Source: an uncultured Pseudomonadota bacterium
GTDB taxonomy: Bacteria; Pseudomonadota; Gammaproteobacteria; Methylococcales; Methylomonadaceae
Direction of reading: 5' to 3'
Length of the DNA stretch: 56,185 nt
NCBI GenBank assembly: GCA_903928965.1
Contig: CAIYSZ010000072.1
Location: forward strand, 1 to 56,185
The position numbers and the translations under genes were made by a program. Each line of letters begins with the position of its first letter. The stretch's first letter is position 1. The notes under the pieces are model-generated. The model was given only the letters and a program-made list of their open reading frames with translations, searched no databases and was not told the origin of the DNA. Shown here piece after piece: positions 35,463 to 46,874 of the stretch.

Positions 35463-35714
35463 ATGATAAAATCGCTTCGTCATTAAGGCTTTATAAATTT
35501 TTATGACACGGGATCTGTTGTCGGGATTCAGCCGCAACATCCCAAACGACTAAAAATGCAACTTGTCGCCTTGGACACCGCTTCCGAAATTGACGATATG
35601 AACATCCCCGGTTTTAAACTGCACTCCTTAAAAGGCGCCGATATTGACCGTTGGTCTGTCTGGGTAAATGACAACTGGCGTGTCGCCTTTGAATTCCACG
35701 ACGGCCATGCATAA
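35463..35714 (+). pseudogene. higB: HigB-type toxin pseudogene
   Basis: The frame begins MIKSLRH, then a TAA (35484-35486) stands where HigB proteins have Lys (RHKGL). Reading on gives a clear HigB body: GIQPQHPKRLKMQLVALDTA, DDMNIPGFKLHSLKG and WSVWVNDNWRVAFEF, ending HDGHA at a stop, without the usual tail (roughly AYLVDYEDYH). So there is one nonsense codon and a probable short 3' deletion joining it to higA. The toxin is dead, unless an internal ATG (for example at KMQL) gives a fragment. Confidence 0.8.
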
Positions 35715-36066
35715 CCCACCGCACCCCGGCGAATTTATCCGGGAAGTCTATCTGGAACCGTTTCAATTGACCGGCAGGCAGCTTGCGGCCAAACTGGACG
35801 TATCACCTTCCACCCTGAACCGTATCTTGAACGGCAATAGCAATATCAGCTCGGAAATGGCTTTGCGCTTATCCAAGGCTTTGGGGCGTTCGGCGGAAAG
35901 CTGGTTGGCAATGAATAATTACAATCTCCGGCAGGCTAGAAAAACCGTTAATCTGGATGGTGTGGAAAAAATTGAATTTGAGGAAGGCAAGTCCTTTAGC
36001 CCGGGGAATGCTACAAGTCATGGAACCGGAACAATCAAGCGGAACAATCAAGACAGTGCATTTTAG
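35707..36066 (+). CDS. higA: HigA-family antitoxin
   Basis: 119-residue DNA-binding antitoxin starting MHNPPHPGEFIREVYLEP, with the HTH_3/XRE domain LTGRQLAAKLDVSPSTLNRIL and ISSEMALRLSKALGRSAESWL. The C-terminal tail (VNLDGVEKIEFEEGKSFSP onward) is longer than usual and rich in Gly, Asn and Thr. It overlaps the end of the toxin remnant by 8 bp. It is complete and may survive as a regulator. Confidence 0.87.
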   Translation: MHNPPHPGEFIREVYLEPFQLTGRQLAAKLDVSPSTLNRILNGNSNISSEMALRLSKALGRSAESWLAMNNYNLRQARKTVNLDGVEKIEFEEGKSFSPGNATSHGTGTIKRNNQDSAF

Positions 36067-36114
36067 TTAATTCTAATAAAAATAATCCATAAAATACAAT
36101 AGACTGGAGCATAT

Positions 36115-36609
36115 ATGCGCTACTGGCTAATGAAATCCGAGCCGAATACCTTCAGCATCGACGACTTGCAACAAAGGCCGGCGCAAACCGAGCCGTGGGA
36201 CGGGGTGCGTAATTACCAAGCGCGCAATATGCTGCGCGATGAGATGAAACCGGGCGACGGCGCGCTGTTTTACCATTCCAATTGCGATGCGCCCGGCGTG
36301 GTCGGCATTGCGCGCATCGTCCGCGAAGGCTATCCCGATCCAACCGCCTTTGAACCGGAACATAAGCATTTTGATCCGAAAAGCCGGCCGGAACAACCGA
36401 CTTGGTATATGGTGGACGTGCAATTTGTCAAAAAATTGGCGCGCACCATTAGCCTGCGCGAACTGAAGCAATATCCGGAATTGGCGGAATTGGCCTTGCT
36501 GCGGCGCGGCAACCGATTGTCGGTGATGCCGGTGACGGAAGCGCAATGGCAATTTATTTTGGGCTTGGAGGGGGATGGAGCCGGTGTTTCCGGAGCGTCG
36601 GATGCGTGA
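36115..36609 (+). CDS. EVE-domain protein
   Basis: 164-residue single EVE domain (PUA-like fold), recognised from MRYWLMKSEPNTFSIDDL, WDGVRNYQARNMLRDEM, GDGALFYHSNCDAPGVVGIARIV (in parts) and LRRGNRLSVMPVT. EVE proteins bind modified nucleobases and are sometimes linked to restriction. No restriction gene is nearby here. It is a single gene, 48 bp after higA. Confidence 0.88.
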   Translation: MRYWLMKSEPNTFSIDDLQQRPAQTEPWDGVRNYQARNMLRDEMKPGDGALFYHSNCDAPGVVGIARIVREGYPDPTAFEPEHKHFDPKSRPEQPTWYMVDVQFVKKLARTISLRELKQYPELAELALLRRGNRLSVMPVTEAQWQFILGLEGDGAGVSGASDA

Positions 36610-36692
36610 CGTTACACAACCAACCACCCTCGGCCGCCAAGGCCGTGAGTGATTGGCTTAGCAATCCAGGTTTCTCCCGGTTAGGAAAGAAA

Positions 36693-37574
36693 TTAAATTT
36701 TCGCTATCCGCTCGCGCAGATAGTGCGCGAATTCATCCTTGATTTCTTCATGCAGCAAGCCGTACTCAACATTGGCCAGCAAAAAGCCGAACTTTGAGCC
36801 GCAATCGTAGCGGTTGCCGATAAATTCGTAGGACAATACCGGTTCGTCTTTCAATAACGCGGCGATGGCGTCGGTCAGTTGATATTCGCCGCCCGCGCCG
36901 CGCGGCGTGGTTTCGATTTTCTCGAAAATGGCCGGGGTCAGAATATAGCGGCCGACTACCGCGACATTGGAAGGCGCTACTTCCGGTTTTGGTTTCTCGA
37001 CGATAGAATGCAAGCGGCCCACCCGCTCGGCGATTTCCACATGCTCCACGATACCGTATTTATGCGTTTCCTTCGGGTCCACGCGTTCCACGCCCAGAAT
37101 GCTGCTGTGTTCATGGTTGAATAAATCCACCATTTGCTTCAAGCAACCACGATTGCCATCTTCGATTAAATCGTCCGGCAGAATCACCGCGAACGGCTCG
37201 TTGCCCACCAGAGGTTTGGCGCAATGCACCGCATGACCCAAACCAAGGGCTTCGGCCTGGCGCACGAACGCGCAAGACACGTTTGGCGGCAATATTTCGC
37301 GCACTTTTTTCAACAACTCGGCTTTATTGCTTTTTTCAAGTTCCGTTTCCAATTCGTAGGATTTGTCGAAATGATCAGGAATCGAATTTTTGTTACGTCC
37401 GGTGACAAAAATCATGGTTTCGATGCCGGCCGCCGCCGCTTCTTCCACCGCGTATTGAATTAACGGCTTATCCACCACCGGCAGCATTTCCTTGGCGACC
37501 GCCTTGGTGGCGGGCAAGGAACGCGTGCCCAAGCCCGCTACCGGAAATACAGCTTTGGTTATTTTTTGACTCAT
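36693..37574 (-). CDS. galU: UTP-glucose-1-phosphate uridylyltransferase
   Basis: Makes UDP-glucose for LPS, exopolysaccharide or glycogen-type sugars. The nucleotidyltransferase signature GLGTRSLPATKAVAKEMLPVVDKP and FAVILPDDLI (metal-binding Asp) are present. Length 293 is standard. It is a single gene, convergent with the EVE-domain gene and about 70 bp from the Mce operon end. Confidence 0.95.
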   Translation of the reverse strand: MSQKITKAVFPVAGLGTRSLPATKAVAKEMLPVVDKPLIQYAVEEAAAAGIETMIFVTGRNKNSIPDHFDKSYELETELEKSNKAELLKKVREILPPNVSCAFVRQAEALGLGHAVHCAKPLVGNEPFAVILPDDLIEDGNRGCLKQMVDLFNHEHSSILGVERVDPKETHKYGIVEHVEIAERVGRLHSIVEKPKPEVAPSNVAVVGRYILTPAIFEKIETTPRGAGGEYQLTDAIAALLKDEPVLSYEFIGNRYDCGSKFGFLLANVEYGLLHEEIKDEFAHYLRERIAKI

Positions 37575-37644
37575 GTTTGCTCCTTATTTATTAACATAAT
37601 CAGTATAGGTGTATTTATTTACGCCGTTTTGAGATTGCCCGACG

Positions 37645-38241
37645 TTATGACGGCGGCGGCAATTGCCGCAACGCCGTTTCAATCTCCGCGCCTAGTTGGG
37701 TAAGACATAAGCTTTGCGCTTTTACCATTTCTTCCGCGCGCGCGGCCGCGGGCATTTTACAATCAAAATGCTTGGCGATAAGCGTCTTCTCGCGGGATTG
37801 AATCCGCCATAAGGCTTGAAAACGGCTAAAACCGTCCGCGCCTTGATGCAATTGCAGGATATCCAAGGTAATTTGAAAATCTATTTCCTGACGTTGCGGC
37901 CAAGGGTAAAGCGCCAATTGATCCACTCCCAGCCGCTGGCTGAGAAATTGCGCCAGCGTGCGGGTAATATTTTGCTCCAAGCGTTCAGCCCAATAATGGT
38001 TCTCCTGCAATTCAAACCGGTTTTCCGCGGTTTCCACTAATAATTGCGGGCGGTTCAAATAATCCGGCGCGCGCACCGGACCTAAGCCCAGGCGCAGATT
38101 ATGGTCGAATTCGCCGCCGCTCATTGGATACGCCCGGCTGTCGGCTTGCAACATAAAGAAATCCGTGGGCTTAGGCTTGGAACACGCGCCTAATAAAAGG
38201 CAGCAACCCGCCAGCAGCAACGGGATAAACTTATTTGCCAT
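37645..38241 (-). CDS. PqiC/YmbA-like transport lipoprotein
   Basis: 198-residue lipoprotein with signal ending LLLGAC (C20), belonging to the ABC-type transport auxiliary lipoprotein family, with DFFMLQADSRAYP and the N-terminal strand LGLGPVRAPDYLNRPQLL. It presumably sits in the outer membrane as the receiving end of the MCE tunnel. It overlaps the MCE gene by 11 bp. Confidence 0.85.
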   Translation of the reverse strand: MANKFIPLLLAGCCLLLGACSKPKPTDFFMLQADSRAYPMSGGEFDHNLRLGLGPVRAPDYLNRPQLLVETAENRFELQENHYWAERLEQNITRTLAQFLSQRLGVDQLALYPWPQRQEIDFQITLDILQLHQGADGFSRFQALWRIQSREKTLIAKHFDCKMPAAARAEEMVKAQSLCLTQLGAEIETALRQLPPPS

Positions 38242-39223
38242 AAAGTAACGCCTCAGGTTTTCGTTCCAGCGATTCGGACAAGTCCTTCATGGCGCGAGCC
38301 GCGTCCCGCATTTCCTTTAAAGTTTGTCCGAACATAGAGTCGGGGTTGGTCGAGGCTTCCACCTCGCGTAAAGTATAACGGGAATCTTCCAATACCTGGG
38401 CGGACAAATTCAGGCTGCGTTCGGCGGCCTGTAATATCGGCGGCAATTGTTGTTGCAATACCCGCATATCCGCTTGCGCCACGTCAAGCGTGTTGTCCGC
38501 ATGCCGCAGCAAGGGCTCGGTTTGCCGGTTCAAGGCCAGCGTCAATTCTTGAGTTTGACGCAGAGTTTGCGCTAAAGAAGCCAATGAATCATGCATGTCT
38601 TGCGATTTTAGAATATCGCGCGTTTCGCGCAAAGTTTCGGACAAATCCTGAATCATTTGCTCCAACGGCAGTTGGCGCACTTTTTTGATGACTTCATCCA
38701 CCGTGTTGCGGATTTCGTCCACCGTGGTCGGCACGCTCGGCAGTTCCGGCAAGCCCTTAAAGCTGATGTGTTGCAGGGATGCGGGCTTATCGGTATAAAA
38801 ATTTAAATCCACATACAGTAAACCGGTCAACAGGCTTTGCGTCTCCAGCCGGGCTTTCAAGCCGGCATTGATTAAATGCTGCGCATCCAGAAATTGCGCG
38901 GAATCCCGATCCGAGAAAAAGGGTTGGTCGGAAAAATTCCGCAAGGTATCCGGTTCAATTTCAATCACCACCGGCTTGAATATGCGTTTGCTTTTGATGT
39001 CCATTTCCAACGATATTTCGCGAACGTTCCCGATTTGCACCCCCTGGAGTTTAACCGGCGCGCCTATATTCAGGCCGTTCAGGGCGGAATCGAAAAAAAT
39101 GACGTAGCGGTTTTTAGTCTTAAACATATCGCCGCCGCCAAACGTCATTAACGCAAATATCAATAAAGCCAGCGAGGTGACCAAAAACAGGCCGACAGTG
39201 AGCGGATTCGCTTGTTTACTCAC
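38231..39223 (-). CDS. MCE-domain lipid-transport protein (second Mce system)
   Basis: 330 residues: N-terminal membrane helix (LTVGLFLVTSLALLIFALM), one MCE domain (YVIFFDSALNGLNIGAPVKLQGVQIGNV) and a long C-terminal coiled-coil-like helix region (about 160-320) with many LSETLRETRD-type heptads. This layout fits the long needle-type MCE proteins that can span the periplasm, unlike the short MlaD in this window. Confidence 0.9.
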   Translation of the reverse strand: MSKQANPLTVGLFLVTSLALLIFALMTFGGGDMFKTKNRYVIFFDSALNGLNIGAPVKLQGVQIGNVREISLEMDIKSKRIFKPVVIEIEPDTLRNFSDQPFFSDRDSAQFLDAQHLINAGLKARLETQSLLTGLLYVDLNFYTDKPASLQHISFKGLPELPSVPTTVDEIRNTVDEVIKKVRQLPLEQMIQDLSETLRETRDILKSQDMHDSLASLAQTLRQTQELTLALNRQTEPLLRHADNTLDVAQADMRVLQQQLPPILQAAERSLNLSAQVLEDSRYTLREVEASTNPDSMFGQTLKEMRDAARAMKDLSESLERKPEALLYGK

Positions 39224-39232
39224 GCAAATTTC

Positions 39233-40006
39233 CTAATCAGACTCAAACTTGGCAGCCCCGGACGCGCCGCGGCTTAAAAAACGTTGCACCTTTTCCAGCC
39301 GGCATTCCGCCAACAGGCGCGAGGGCGCGCCTTGGGCGAGGATGGTTTTTTCCTCGGCATCCAGAAACACTCCGTTGTCGCCAATGGCGAAAATACTGGC
39401 CAATTCATGGGTGACGATGACTACGGTGGTATTTAGACTGTCTCGCAAATTCAATATTAAGTCGTCCAGTAAATGAGAGCTGATCGGGTCCAGGCCGGCG
39501 GAAGGTTCGTCGAAAAACAGAATTTCCGGGTCCAAGGCTATTGCTCTAGCCAGACCGGCGCGTTTTTGCATGCCGCCGCTAATTTCGGCCGGGTAATAAT
39601 CCTCAAAACCGGACAGACCGACCAGCGCCAACTTATAACTTGCCAGCTCGCGCAGGGTACGCCTTGGTAAATTGAGCGCCTCGCTAATCGGCAGGGCGAC
39701 ATTTTCCGCCAGCGTCATGCCGCTGAGCAAAGCGCCGCTTTGAAACAACACCCCGGTGCGTTGCAATATGCGCCGCCGTTGCCGCGCATCGGCGTTGGGC
39801 AAGCTTTGAGCGCCGTAAAAAATATCGCCTTGCGCAGGCTCATGCAAGCCTATCAAATGCCGTAATAACGTGCTTTTACCGCAGCCGCTGCCGCCCATGA
39901 TGATAAAGATATCGCCTTGATTCACCACGAAATTTAAATCGCGTTGAATGACAAAATCACCATAGGCCAGGGTCAAGTTCTCCACGCGGATGCAGGGTTC
40001 ATTCAT
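39233..40006 (-). CDS. ABC ATPase of the second Mce system
   Basis: MlaF-like ATPase of 257 residues: Walker A GGSGCGKST, signature ISGGMQKRAGLARAIALDP, Walker B ILFFDEPSAGLDP. The order permease-ATPase-MCE-lipoprotein shows the assignment. Only 5 bp separate it from the permease gene. Confidence 0.93.
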   Translation of the reverse strand: MNEPCIRVENLTLAYGDFVIQRDLNFVVNQGDIFIIMGGSGCGKSTLLRHLIGLHEPAQGDIFYGAQSLPNADARQRRRILQRTGVLFQSGALLSGMTLAENVALPISEALNLPRRTLRELASYKLALVGLSGFEDYYPAEISGGMQKRAGLARAIALDPEILFFDEPSAGLDPISSHLLDDLILNLRDSLNTTVVIVTHELASIFAIGDNGVFLDAEEKTILAQGAPSRLLAECRLEKVQRFLSRGASGAAKFESD

Positions 40007-40011
40007 GGGTA

Positions 40012-41235
40012 TTATATGTGGAGGCGATTACAGATGATCGTCATTACCGAATCCGACAACACAATGAACACTAAACAAGTCACTACCGCGGAGGTCGCCG
40101 CCGCGCCGACCGCCGCGGCGCTGCCGCGGCATTGCATGCCGCGCAGGCATCCCGCCAGGGCGATCAAAATCCCGAACACCGTGCACTTGACCAAGCCTAC
40201 GCCCAAATCAGCCAGATGCACCGCTTTGCTGGCGCGGTCCAGATATTCCTGTAACGAAACGTCGAACAAACTGATACTGACCAGACCGCCGCCTACCACC
40301 CCCATGAGATCGGAGTATAAACACAACAGCGGCATGGTCACAATCAAGGCCAACATGCGCGGCAACACCAAGAACGCCAATGGCGGCAAGTTCATGGTCT
40401 TTAAGGCGTCAATCTCGTTATTCACTTGCATGGTGCCCAATTGCGCCGCGAACGCCGCGCCGGTGCGGCCCGACATAATGATCGCCGTCATCAGTCCGCC
40501 CATTTCCCGCGTCATGCCTAGACTGACCAAATTGGCGATGTAAATTTCCGCGCCGAACAAGGATAATTCCAAAGCTCCGACAAACGCCAGAATCAAACCC
40601 ACCAATAAACTCAGCAAGGAAATAATCGGCAGCGCCGCCGGCCCGCATTCCTGGGCATATAGCCAAAAATCCGACCAGCGAAAACTGGCTTCGCCGCGTT
40701 TGACCGCTAGCAGGCTGAGCGCCAATTCGCCAATAAAACGCACGATTTCCAATAAATGTTGACCGCCTTGGTCGCATTGCCGCCATATCCATTCGCGCAA
40801 ACTCAACCGTTCTCCCTGTCTCAGGGCGTCGCTACGCTCCGGAACCGCTTGGGCCAAGCGCAGCAAGCCGTGCACGCCGTCCGGCAGGCCTGCTAAATCC
40901 AGCGCCACGCCGCGCGCTTGGGCGGCGTTCACCAGCTTGATCAACTCTACCATCAGCAAGCTACTCCAGTGATGTAGCGCCGCGGCGTCAAATTCGACTC
41001 GGCTTGGCGCGGTTTCGGCCGCCAAGGCGGCCAAAATCGGGTCGGCGCTCGGCAAATCCTCCCGCCAACCCCAATCTCCGGCAATGCGTATGCGCAAAAC
41101 CGAATCCCTGAACTCCGCATCAATGCTCCCAGCCGCTTGCTTCACTAATTCCGTCACAAATTCACCGATATTCTTATTCTGTAACCGAATAGCCCGTTCA
41201 TCGTTTGACAGCCTGTAAAACCACAAACTTGTCAT
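40012..41235 (-). CDS. MlaE-type permease fused to an N-terminal STAS domain
   Basis: 407 residues. Residues about 1-130 form a STAS-like domain (VLRIRIAGDWGWREDL, SRVEFDAAALHHWSSLLMVELIKLVNAA), normally the separate MlaB, and the rest is an MlaE permease with REMGGLMTAIIMSGRTGAAFAAQLG and EIDALKTM. Its start overlaps rlmG by 38 nt; a GTG 28 codons in would avoid overlap. Fusion implies that STAS regulation is built in. Confidence 0.9.
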   Translation of the reverse strand: MTSLWFYRLSNDERAIRLQNKNIGEFVTELVKQAAGSIDAEFRDSVLRIRIAGDWGWREDLPSADPILAALAAETAPSRVEFDAAALHHWSSLLMVELIKLVNAAQARGVALDLAGLPDGVHGLLRLAQAVPERSDALRQGERLSLREWIWRQCDQGGQHLLEIVRFIGELALSLLAVKRGEASFRWSDFWLYAQECGPAALPIISLLSLLVGLILAFVGALELSLFGAEIYIANLVSLGMTREMGGLMTAIIMSGRTGAAFAAQLGTMQVNNEIDALKTMNLPPLAFLVLPRMLALIVTMPLLCLYSDLMGVVGGGLVSISLFDVSLQEYLDRASKAVHLADLGVGLVKCTVFGILIALAGCLRGMQCRGSAAAVGAAATSAVVTCLVFIVLSDSVMTIICNRLHI

Positions 41236-42352
41236 TATTAGCGATCAGCTTGCAACTGCCGAATAATTTTTTCAAACTTTTATGATAGTCTAAATGCCGG
41301 TTGCCGATGATACGCAGCTCACCGCCCTTGCGCAACACGTGTTTGGCTTGGGCGAACATACGCTCGGCGATATGTCCGCCCACCGCCTGCTGTTGATGAA
41401 AAGGCGGATTGCAAAGCACGCAATCCGCGCTATTGGCGGCGACGCCGCTCAAACAGTCGTTGACGCTAAACCGCGCTTCGCGTTCTGGAAACAAGCGGTT
41501 AAAATTTTGCCGCGCCGCATCAATGGCCATGAATGACTCGTCTATAAAATGCAAATTCGCTTCCGGCTGGCGCAGAGCGTACACGCAACCTAACACACCG
41601 TTGCCGCAACCCAAATCCGCCACTTCGGCATACTCCGGATTATCAGGTAAATGCCGCAAGAAAAACCGGCTGCCGATGTCTAGGCGCTCGCGCGAAAAAC
41701 CGTTGGCATGATTCAATAAGGGGGCCGGCAATTCATCGACCGCATAATAACCCGGATAGGGATTGGGCGGCGGCTCAATGGCCGGATCATAAGCAATATG
41801 CAGCAAGCGGGCTTTTTTTATCGCCAACGAAGTCGTTACCGGCCCCAAAATGCGTTCACATAAACTCCACGCCCCCGGCGCCAGGTTTTTCGCCATGCCG
41901 GCGGCAATGACCCGCGTTTGCGGCGATAAACGCGGACGCAAATGCAACAGCTGATATTCCAACAACGCCAAGGTTTTCGGAATCTTGATCAATGCGTAAT
42001 CCGCGCCGGCCGGCGGCGTTTGCAGACTATCCAGCAAAACGACGGCGTCAGCCGGCGCGCCGTTCGTCACTAAATTTCGCCGCGTAGCCAGTTGCGACAG
42101 ACAAGAGTCGCTCAGCGCCGTGACCTGATAGCCCGCCAAGGCGACCGCCAACGCGCCGAAAGCATCGTTGAATAGCGTGATCCGCGCCTGCTCCGGAGGC
42201 GCCTGTTCGGCCAGAAAATTCAATAAATACTCATCCGCGGCGTCCCAAGCTTGCAGGAGATCCCGCGCCGACGGCGGCCAGCGCCGCAATTCAAACCGTC
42301 CTTGCGGCGCGGAAAGCAGGGTTTGAGTCATCATAACACGAGGCAAGGGCAT
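41198..42352 (-). CDS. rlmG: rRNA guanine-N2 methyltransferase RlmG/RsmC family
   Basis: SAM-dependent methyltransferase of 384 residues with an inactive N-terminal half and an active C-terminal half: SAM motif DLGCGNGVLGCVYAL, then catalytic NPPFHQQ. By length it fits RlmG (23S m2G1835) slightly better than RsmC (16S m2G1207), but the two are hard to separate by eye. The start is uncertain (Met at 1, 7 or 8). Confidence 0.85.
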   Translation of the reverse strand: MPLPRVMMTQTLLSAPQGRFELRRWPPSARDLLQAWDAADEYLLNFLAEQAPPEQARITLFNDAFGALAVALAGYQVTALSDSCLSQLATRRNLVTNGAPADAVVLLDSLQTPPAGADYALIKIPKTLALLEYQLLHLRPRLSPQTRVIAAGMAKNLAPGAWSLCERILGPVTTSLAIKKARLLHIAYDPAIEPPPNPYPGYYAVDELPAPLLNHANGFSRERLDIGSRFFLRHLPDNPEYAEVADLGCGNGVLGCVYALRQPEANLHFIDESFMAIDAARQNFNRLFPEREARFSVNDCLSGVAANSADCVLCNPPFHQQQAVGGHIAERMFAQAKHVLRKGGELRIIGNRHLDYHKSLKKLFGSCKLIANNDKFVVLQAVKR

Positions 42353-42385
42353 TCAGGAGACAGGTTAATGACAGCGGCAATGTGA

Positions 42386-42430
42386 TGCGACAATCCGTCA
42401 CGCGACGATTCGTCATGCGGCAATTAGTCA
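42386..42430. repeat. Three tandem 15-bp repeats
   Basis: TGCGACAATCCGTCA (42386), CGCGACGATTCGTCA (42401) and TGCGGCAATTAGTCA (42416) follow each other without gaps. The common pattern is YGCGRCRATNNGTCA. They end 25 bp before a plus-strand TATAAT and 34-78 bp before the rlmG start on the minus strand, so they could serve either transcript. Confidence 0.8.
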
Positions 42431-42467
42431 CATTTTAGTTCGCCAAACAATTGCTTATAATGTTTCT

Positions 42468-42548
42468 CGACTCTGTTTTCAACCATCCATAGCGAATGGA
42501 GTCTTTTCCTTCCTCTTTTTAGCGGCCTGCCATGCAGGCCGTTTTTTT
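42468..42548 (+). ncRNA. Candidate plus-strand small RNA
   Basis: TATAAT at 42456-42461 (preceded by TGCT) predicts a start near 42468. A perfect 8-bp stem, CGGCCTGC-CAT-GCAGGCCG (42523-42541), followed by seven T (42542-42548), is a textbook plus-strand terminator. No plus-strand gene exists within several kb, and on the minus strand the hairpin has no T tail, so it cannot serve tatD or rlmG. The approximately 80-nt RNA has a small ORF-free, pyrimidine-rich middle (TTTTCCTTCCTCTTTTT). The -35 region is poor, as expected for an activated promoter. Confidence 0.6.
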
Positions 42549-43335
42549 AGCCGGCCGTAACCGCCGCGCTCGGAAACAAACGGCAAAAATTTTCACTGCT
42601 GGCCCGCGCCACGCTAGCGACGTCCGTTTCCCGCAAATCGGCGATAAATTCAGCCACATGCTTGACGTAAGCCGGATAATTCGGTTTACCGCGATAAGGA
42701 ACCGGCGCCAGATAGGGTGCGTCGGTTTCGATCAAAAAACGCTCCGCGGGAATTTTTTTCGCCACTTCCTGAATGATTTGCGCGTTTTTAAACGTCACGA
42801 TGCCGGAAAAAGAGATTAGAAAATTCAATTCCATCGCCCTTTGCGCATAGCTCCAATCCTCGGTGAAGCAATGAATAATGCCGCCGACTGCTTGCGCGCC
42901 GTGCGTCTCAAGCAAATCCAGGGCGTCTTGCCCCGCGTCGCGGGTATGAATCACCAATGGCCTGCCCAGAATTTTCGCCGCCTCGATATGCCGGATAAAG
43001 CGCTGCCGCTGCCAATCCAAATCGCCCTTGCCGTGAAAATAATCCAGCCCGGTTTCACCTATGGCGATTACCCGCGGGTCCTCGCCTAAACGCACGAGTT
43101 CGTCCAGGCTCGGCTCGGTCTGGTCGGTGACGTTCGGATGCACCCCAAGAGAAAAAGACACCCACGGAAAAGGCTCGGCCAAGGCGCGCATCGCCGGATA
43201 AGCCGCCAGGTCTATGCTGATGCACAAAATATGCTTAACCCCTTGCCGTTGCGTATTCCGCATCATGGCGGCGAAATCGCCGGCGTAGGGCGTTAAATCA
43301 AGTTTGTCCAGATGGCAATGCGAATCAATGAACAT
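42547..43335 (-). CDS. tatD: TatD-family metal-dependent DNase
   Basis: TIM-barrel hydrolase of 262 residues. Metal ligands are visible in DSHCHLD (H6, H8), GETGLDY (E), HTRDA, HCFTE and TETDAP. Its best match by position (holB-tatD) is YcfH/TatD-like. It follows holB by 36 bp; the stop codon lies inside the T tail of the plus-strand terminator. Confidence 0.93.
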   Translation of the reverse strand: MFIDSHCHLDKLDLTPYAGDFAAMMRNTQRQGVKHILCISIDLAAYPAMRALAEPFPWVSFSLGVHPNVTDQTEPSLDELVRLGEDPRVIAIGETGLDYFHGKGDLDWQRQRFIRHIEAAKILGRPLVIHTRDAGQDALDLLETHGAQAVGGIIHCFTEDWSYAQRAMELNFLISFSGIVTFKNAQIIQEVAKKIPAERFLIETDAPYLAPVPYRGKPNYPAYVKHVAEFIADLRETDVASVARASSENFCRLFPSAAVTAG

Positions 43336-43371
43336 AAGAATTCAAACAAAAAAGATTAGAACGCAAAAAAG

Positions 43372-46044
<2,673 letters not shown>

Positions 46045-46045
46045 G

Positions 46046-46861
46046 TCATACCCGCGGCAAGGCCAAGAGTTGTTGCAGCAACTCGGTGACCGGACCTTTG
46101 GGATAAGTCCTTTGCCGCAGGCTATGCAATGGCCAAACGCCAATGATGGAATTGGTGAAAAAGGCTTCATCCGCTTGCAGCATGGCTTCCGGAGTTAACC
46201 GGCATTCACGGCAAACTAGGCCCGCCGTCTCCGCCAAACGCATGACCCGAGCCCGCATCACCCCCGCCACGCCGCAATGGCTTAATTCCGGGGTATACAG
46301 TTGATCTTGGCTAACAATGAAAATATTGCTCATGACGCCTTCCGTCACGTAGCCTTGTTGGTCTAGCATCACGCCTTCTTGTATGTCTTCATCCTCCCAT
46401 TCCGCGCGCGCCAACACTTGATCCAGGCGGTTCAGGTGTTTCAGGCCGGCCAAGGCGGGATGATCAGACAAACGATGCAGGCAAAAGCGGGCGGTCACGC
46501 CTTTGGCGTACCATTGCGCCGGATAGGCGGGAAACGGGTGCAGAGACAAAATCCGGTTCGGCGCGGGCGGTTTAGGCGGCCGGTAGCCGCGTCCGCCGAC
46601 GCCGCGGGTGACGATGATTTTTAACACAGACCGCGCGCCGCCTTGCGCCGCCAAACTAACCGCTTCGTCGCGCAGAAGGCCGAAATCGGGCTCGGGTATC
46701 GCCAGCCGCCGGCAGCCTTGCCGCAGACGGTGCATATGGTCATCCCAGAATTCCGGCTCGCCGCCGGAAACGGCGAGGGTTTCAAACAGGCCGTCGCCGT
46801 ATTGCAGGCCACGGTCGGCGGCGTCAATCCATTCGCCGCGCCGGCCGTTTATCATCCACAT
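46046..46861 (-). CDS. pabC: Aminodeoxychorismate lyase
   Basis: PLP fold type IV enzyme forming p-aminobenzoate and pyruvate, for folate synthesis. DRGLQYGDGLFETL at the N terminus, the PLP lysine region GLKHLNRLDQVLAR, and VTEGVMSNIFIV are visible. Length 271 is standard. Between fabF (13 bp) and mltG, as in E. coli. Confidence 0.93.
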   Translation of the reverse strand: MWMINGRRGEWIDAADRGLQYGDGLFETLAVSGGEPEFWDDHMHRLRQGCRRLAIPEPDFGLLRDEAVSLAAQGGARSVLKIIVTRGVGGRGYRPPKPPAPNRILSLHPFPAYPAQWYAKGVTARFCLHRLSDHPALAGLKHLNRLDQVLARAEWEDEDIQEGVMLDQQGYVTEGVMSNIFIVSQDQLYTPELSHCGVAGVMRARVMRLAETAGLVCRECRLTPEAMLQADEAFFTNSIIGVWPLHSLRQRTYPKGPVTELLQQLLALPRV

Positions 46862-46874
46862 GGATTAAAATTGA

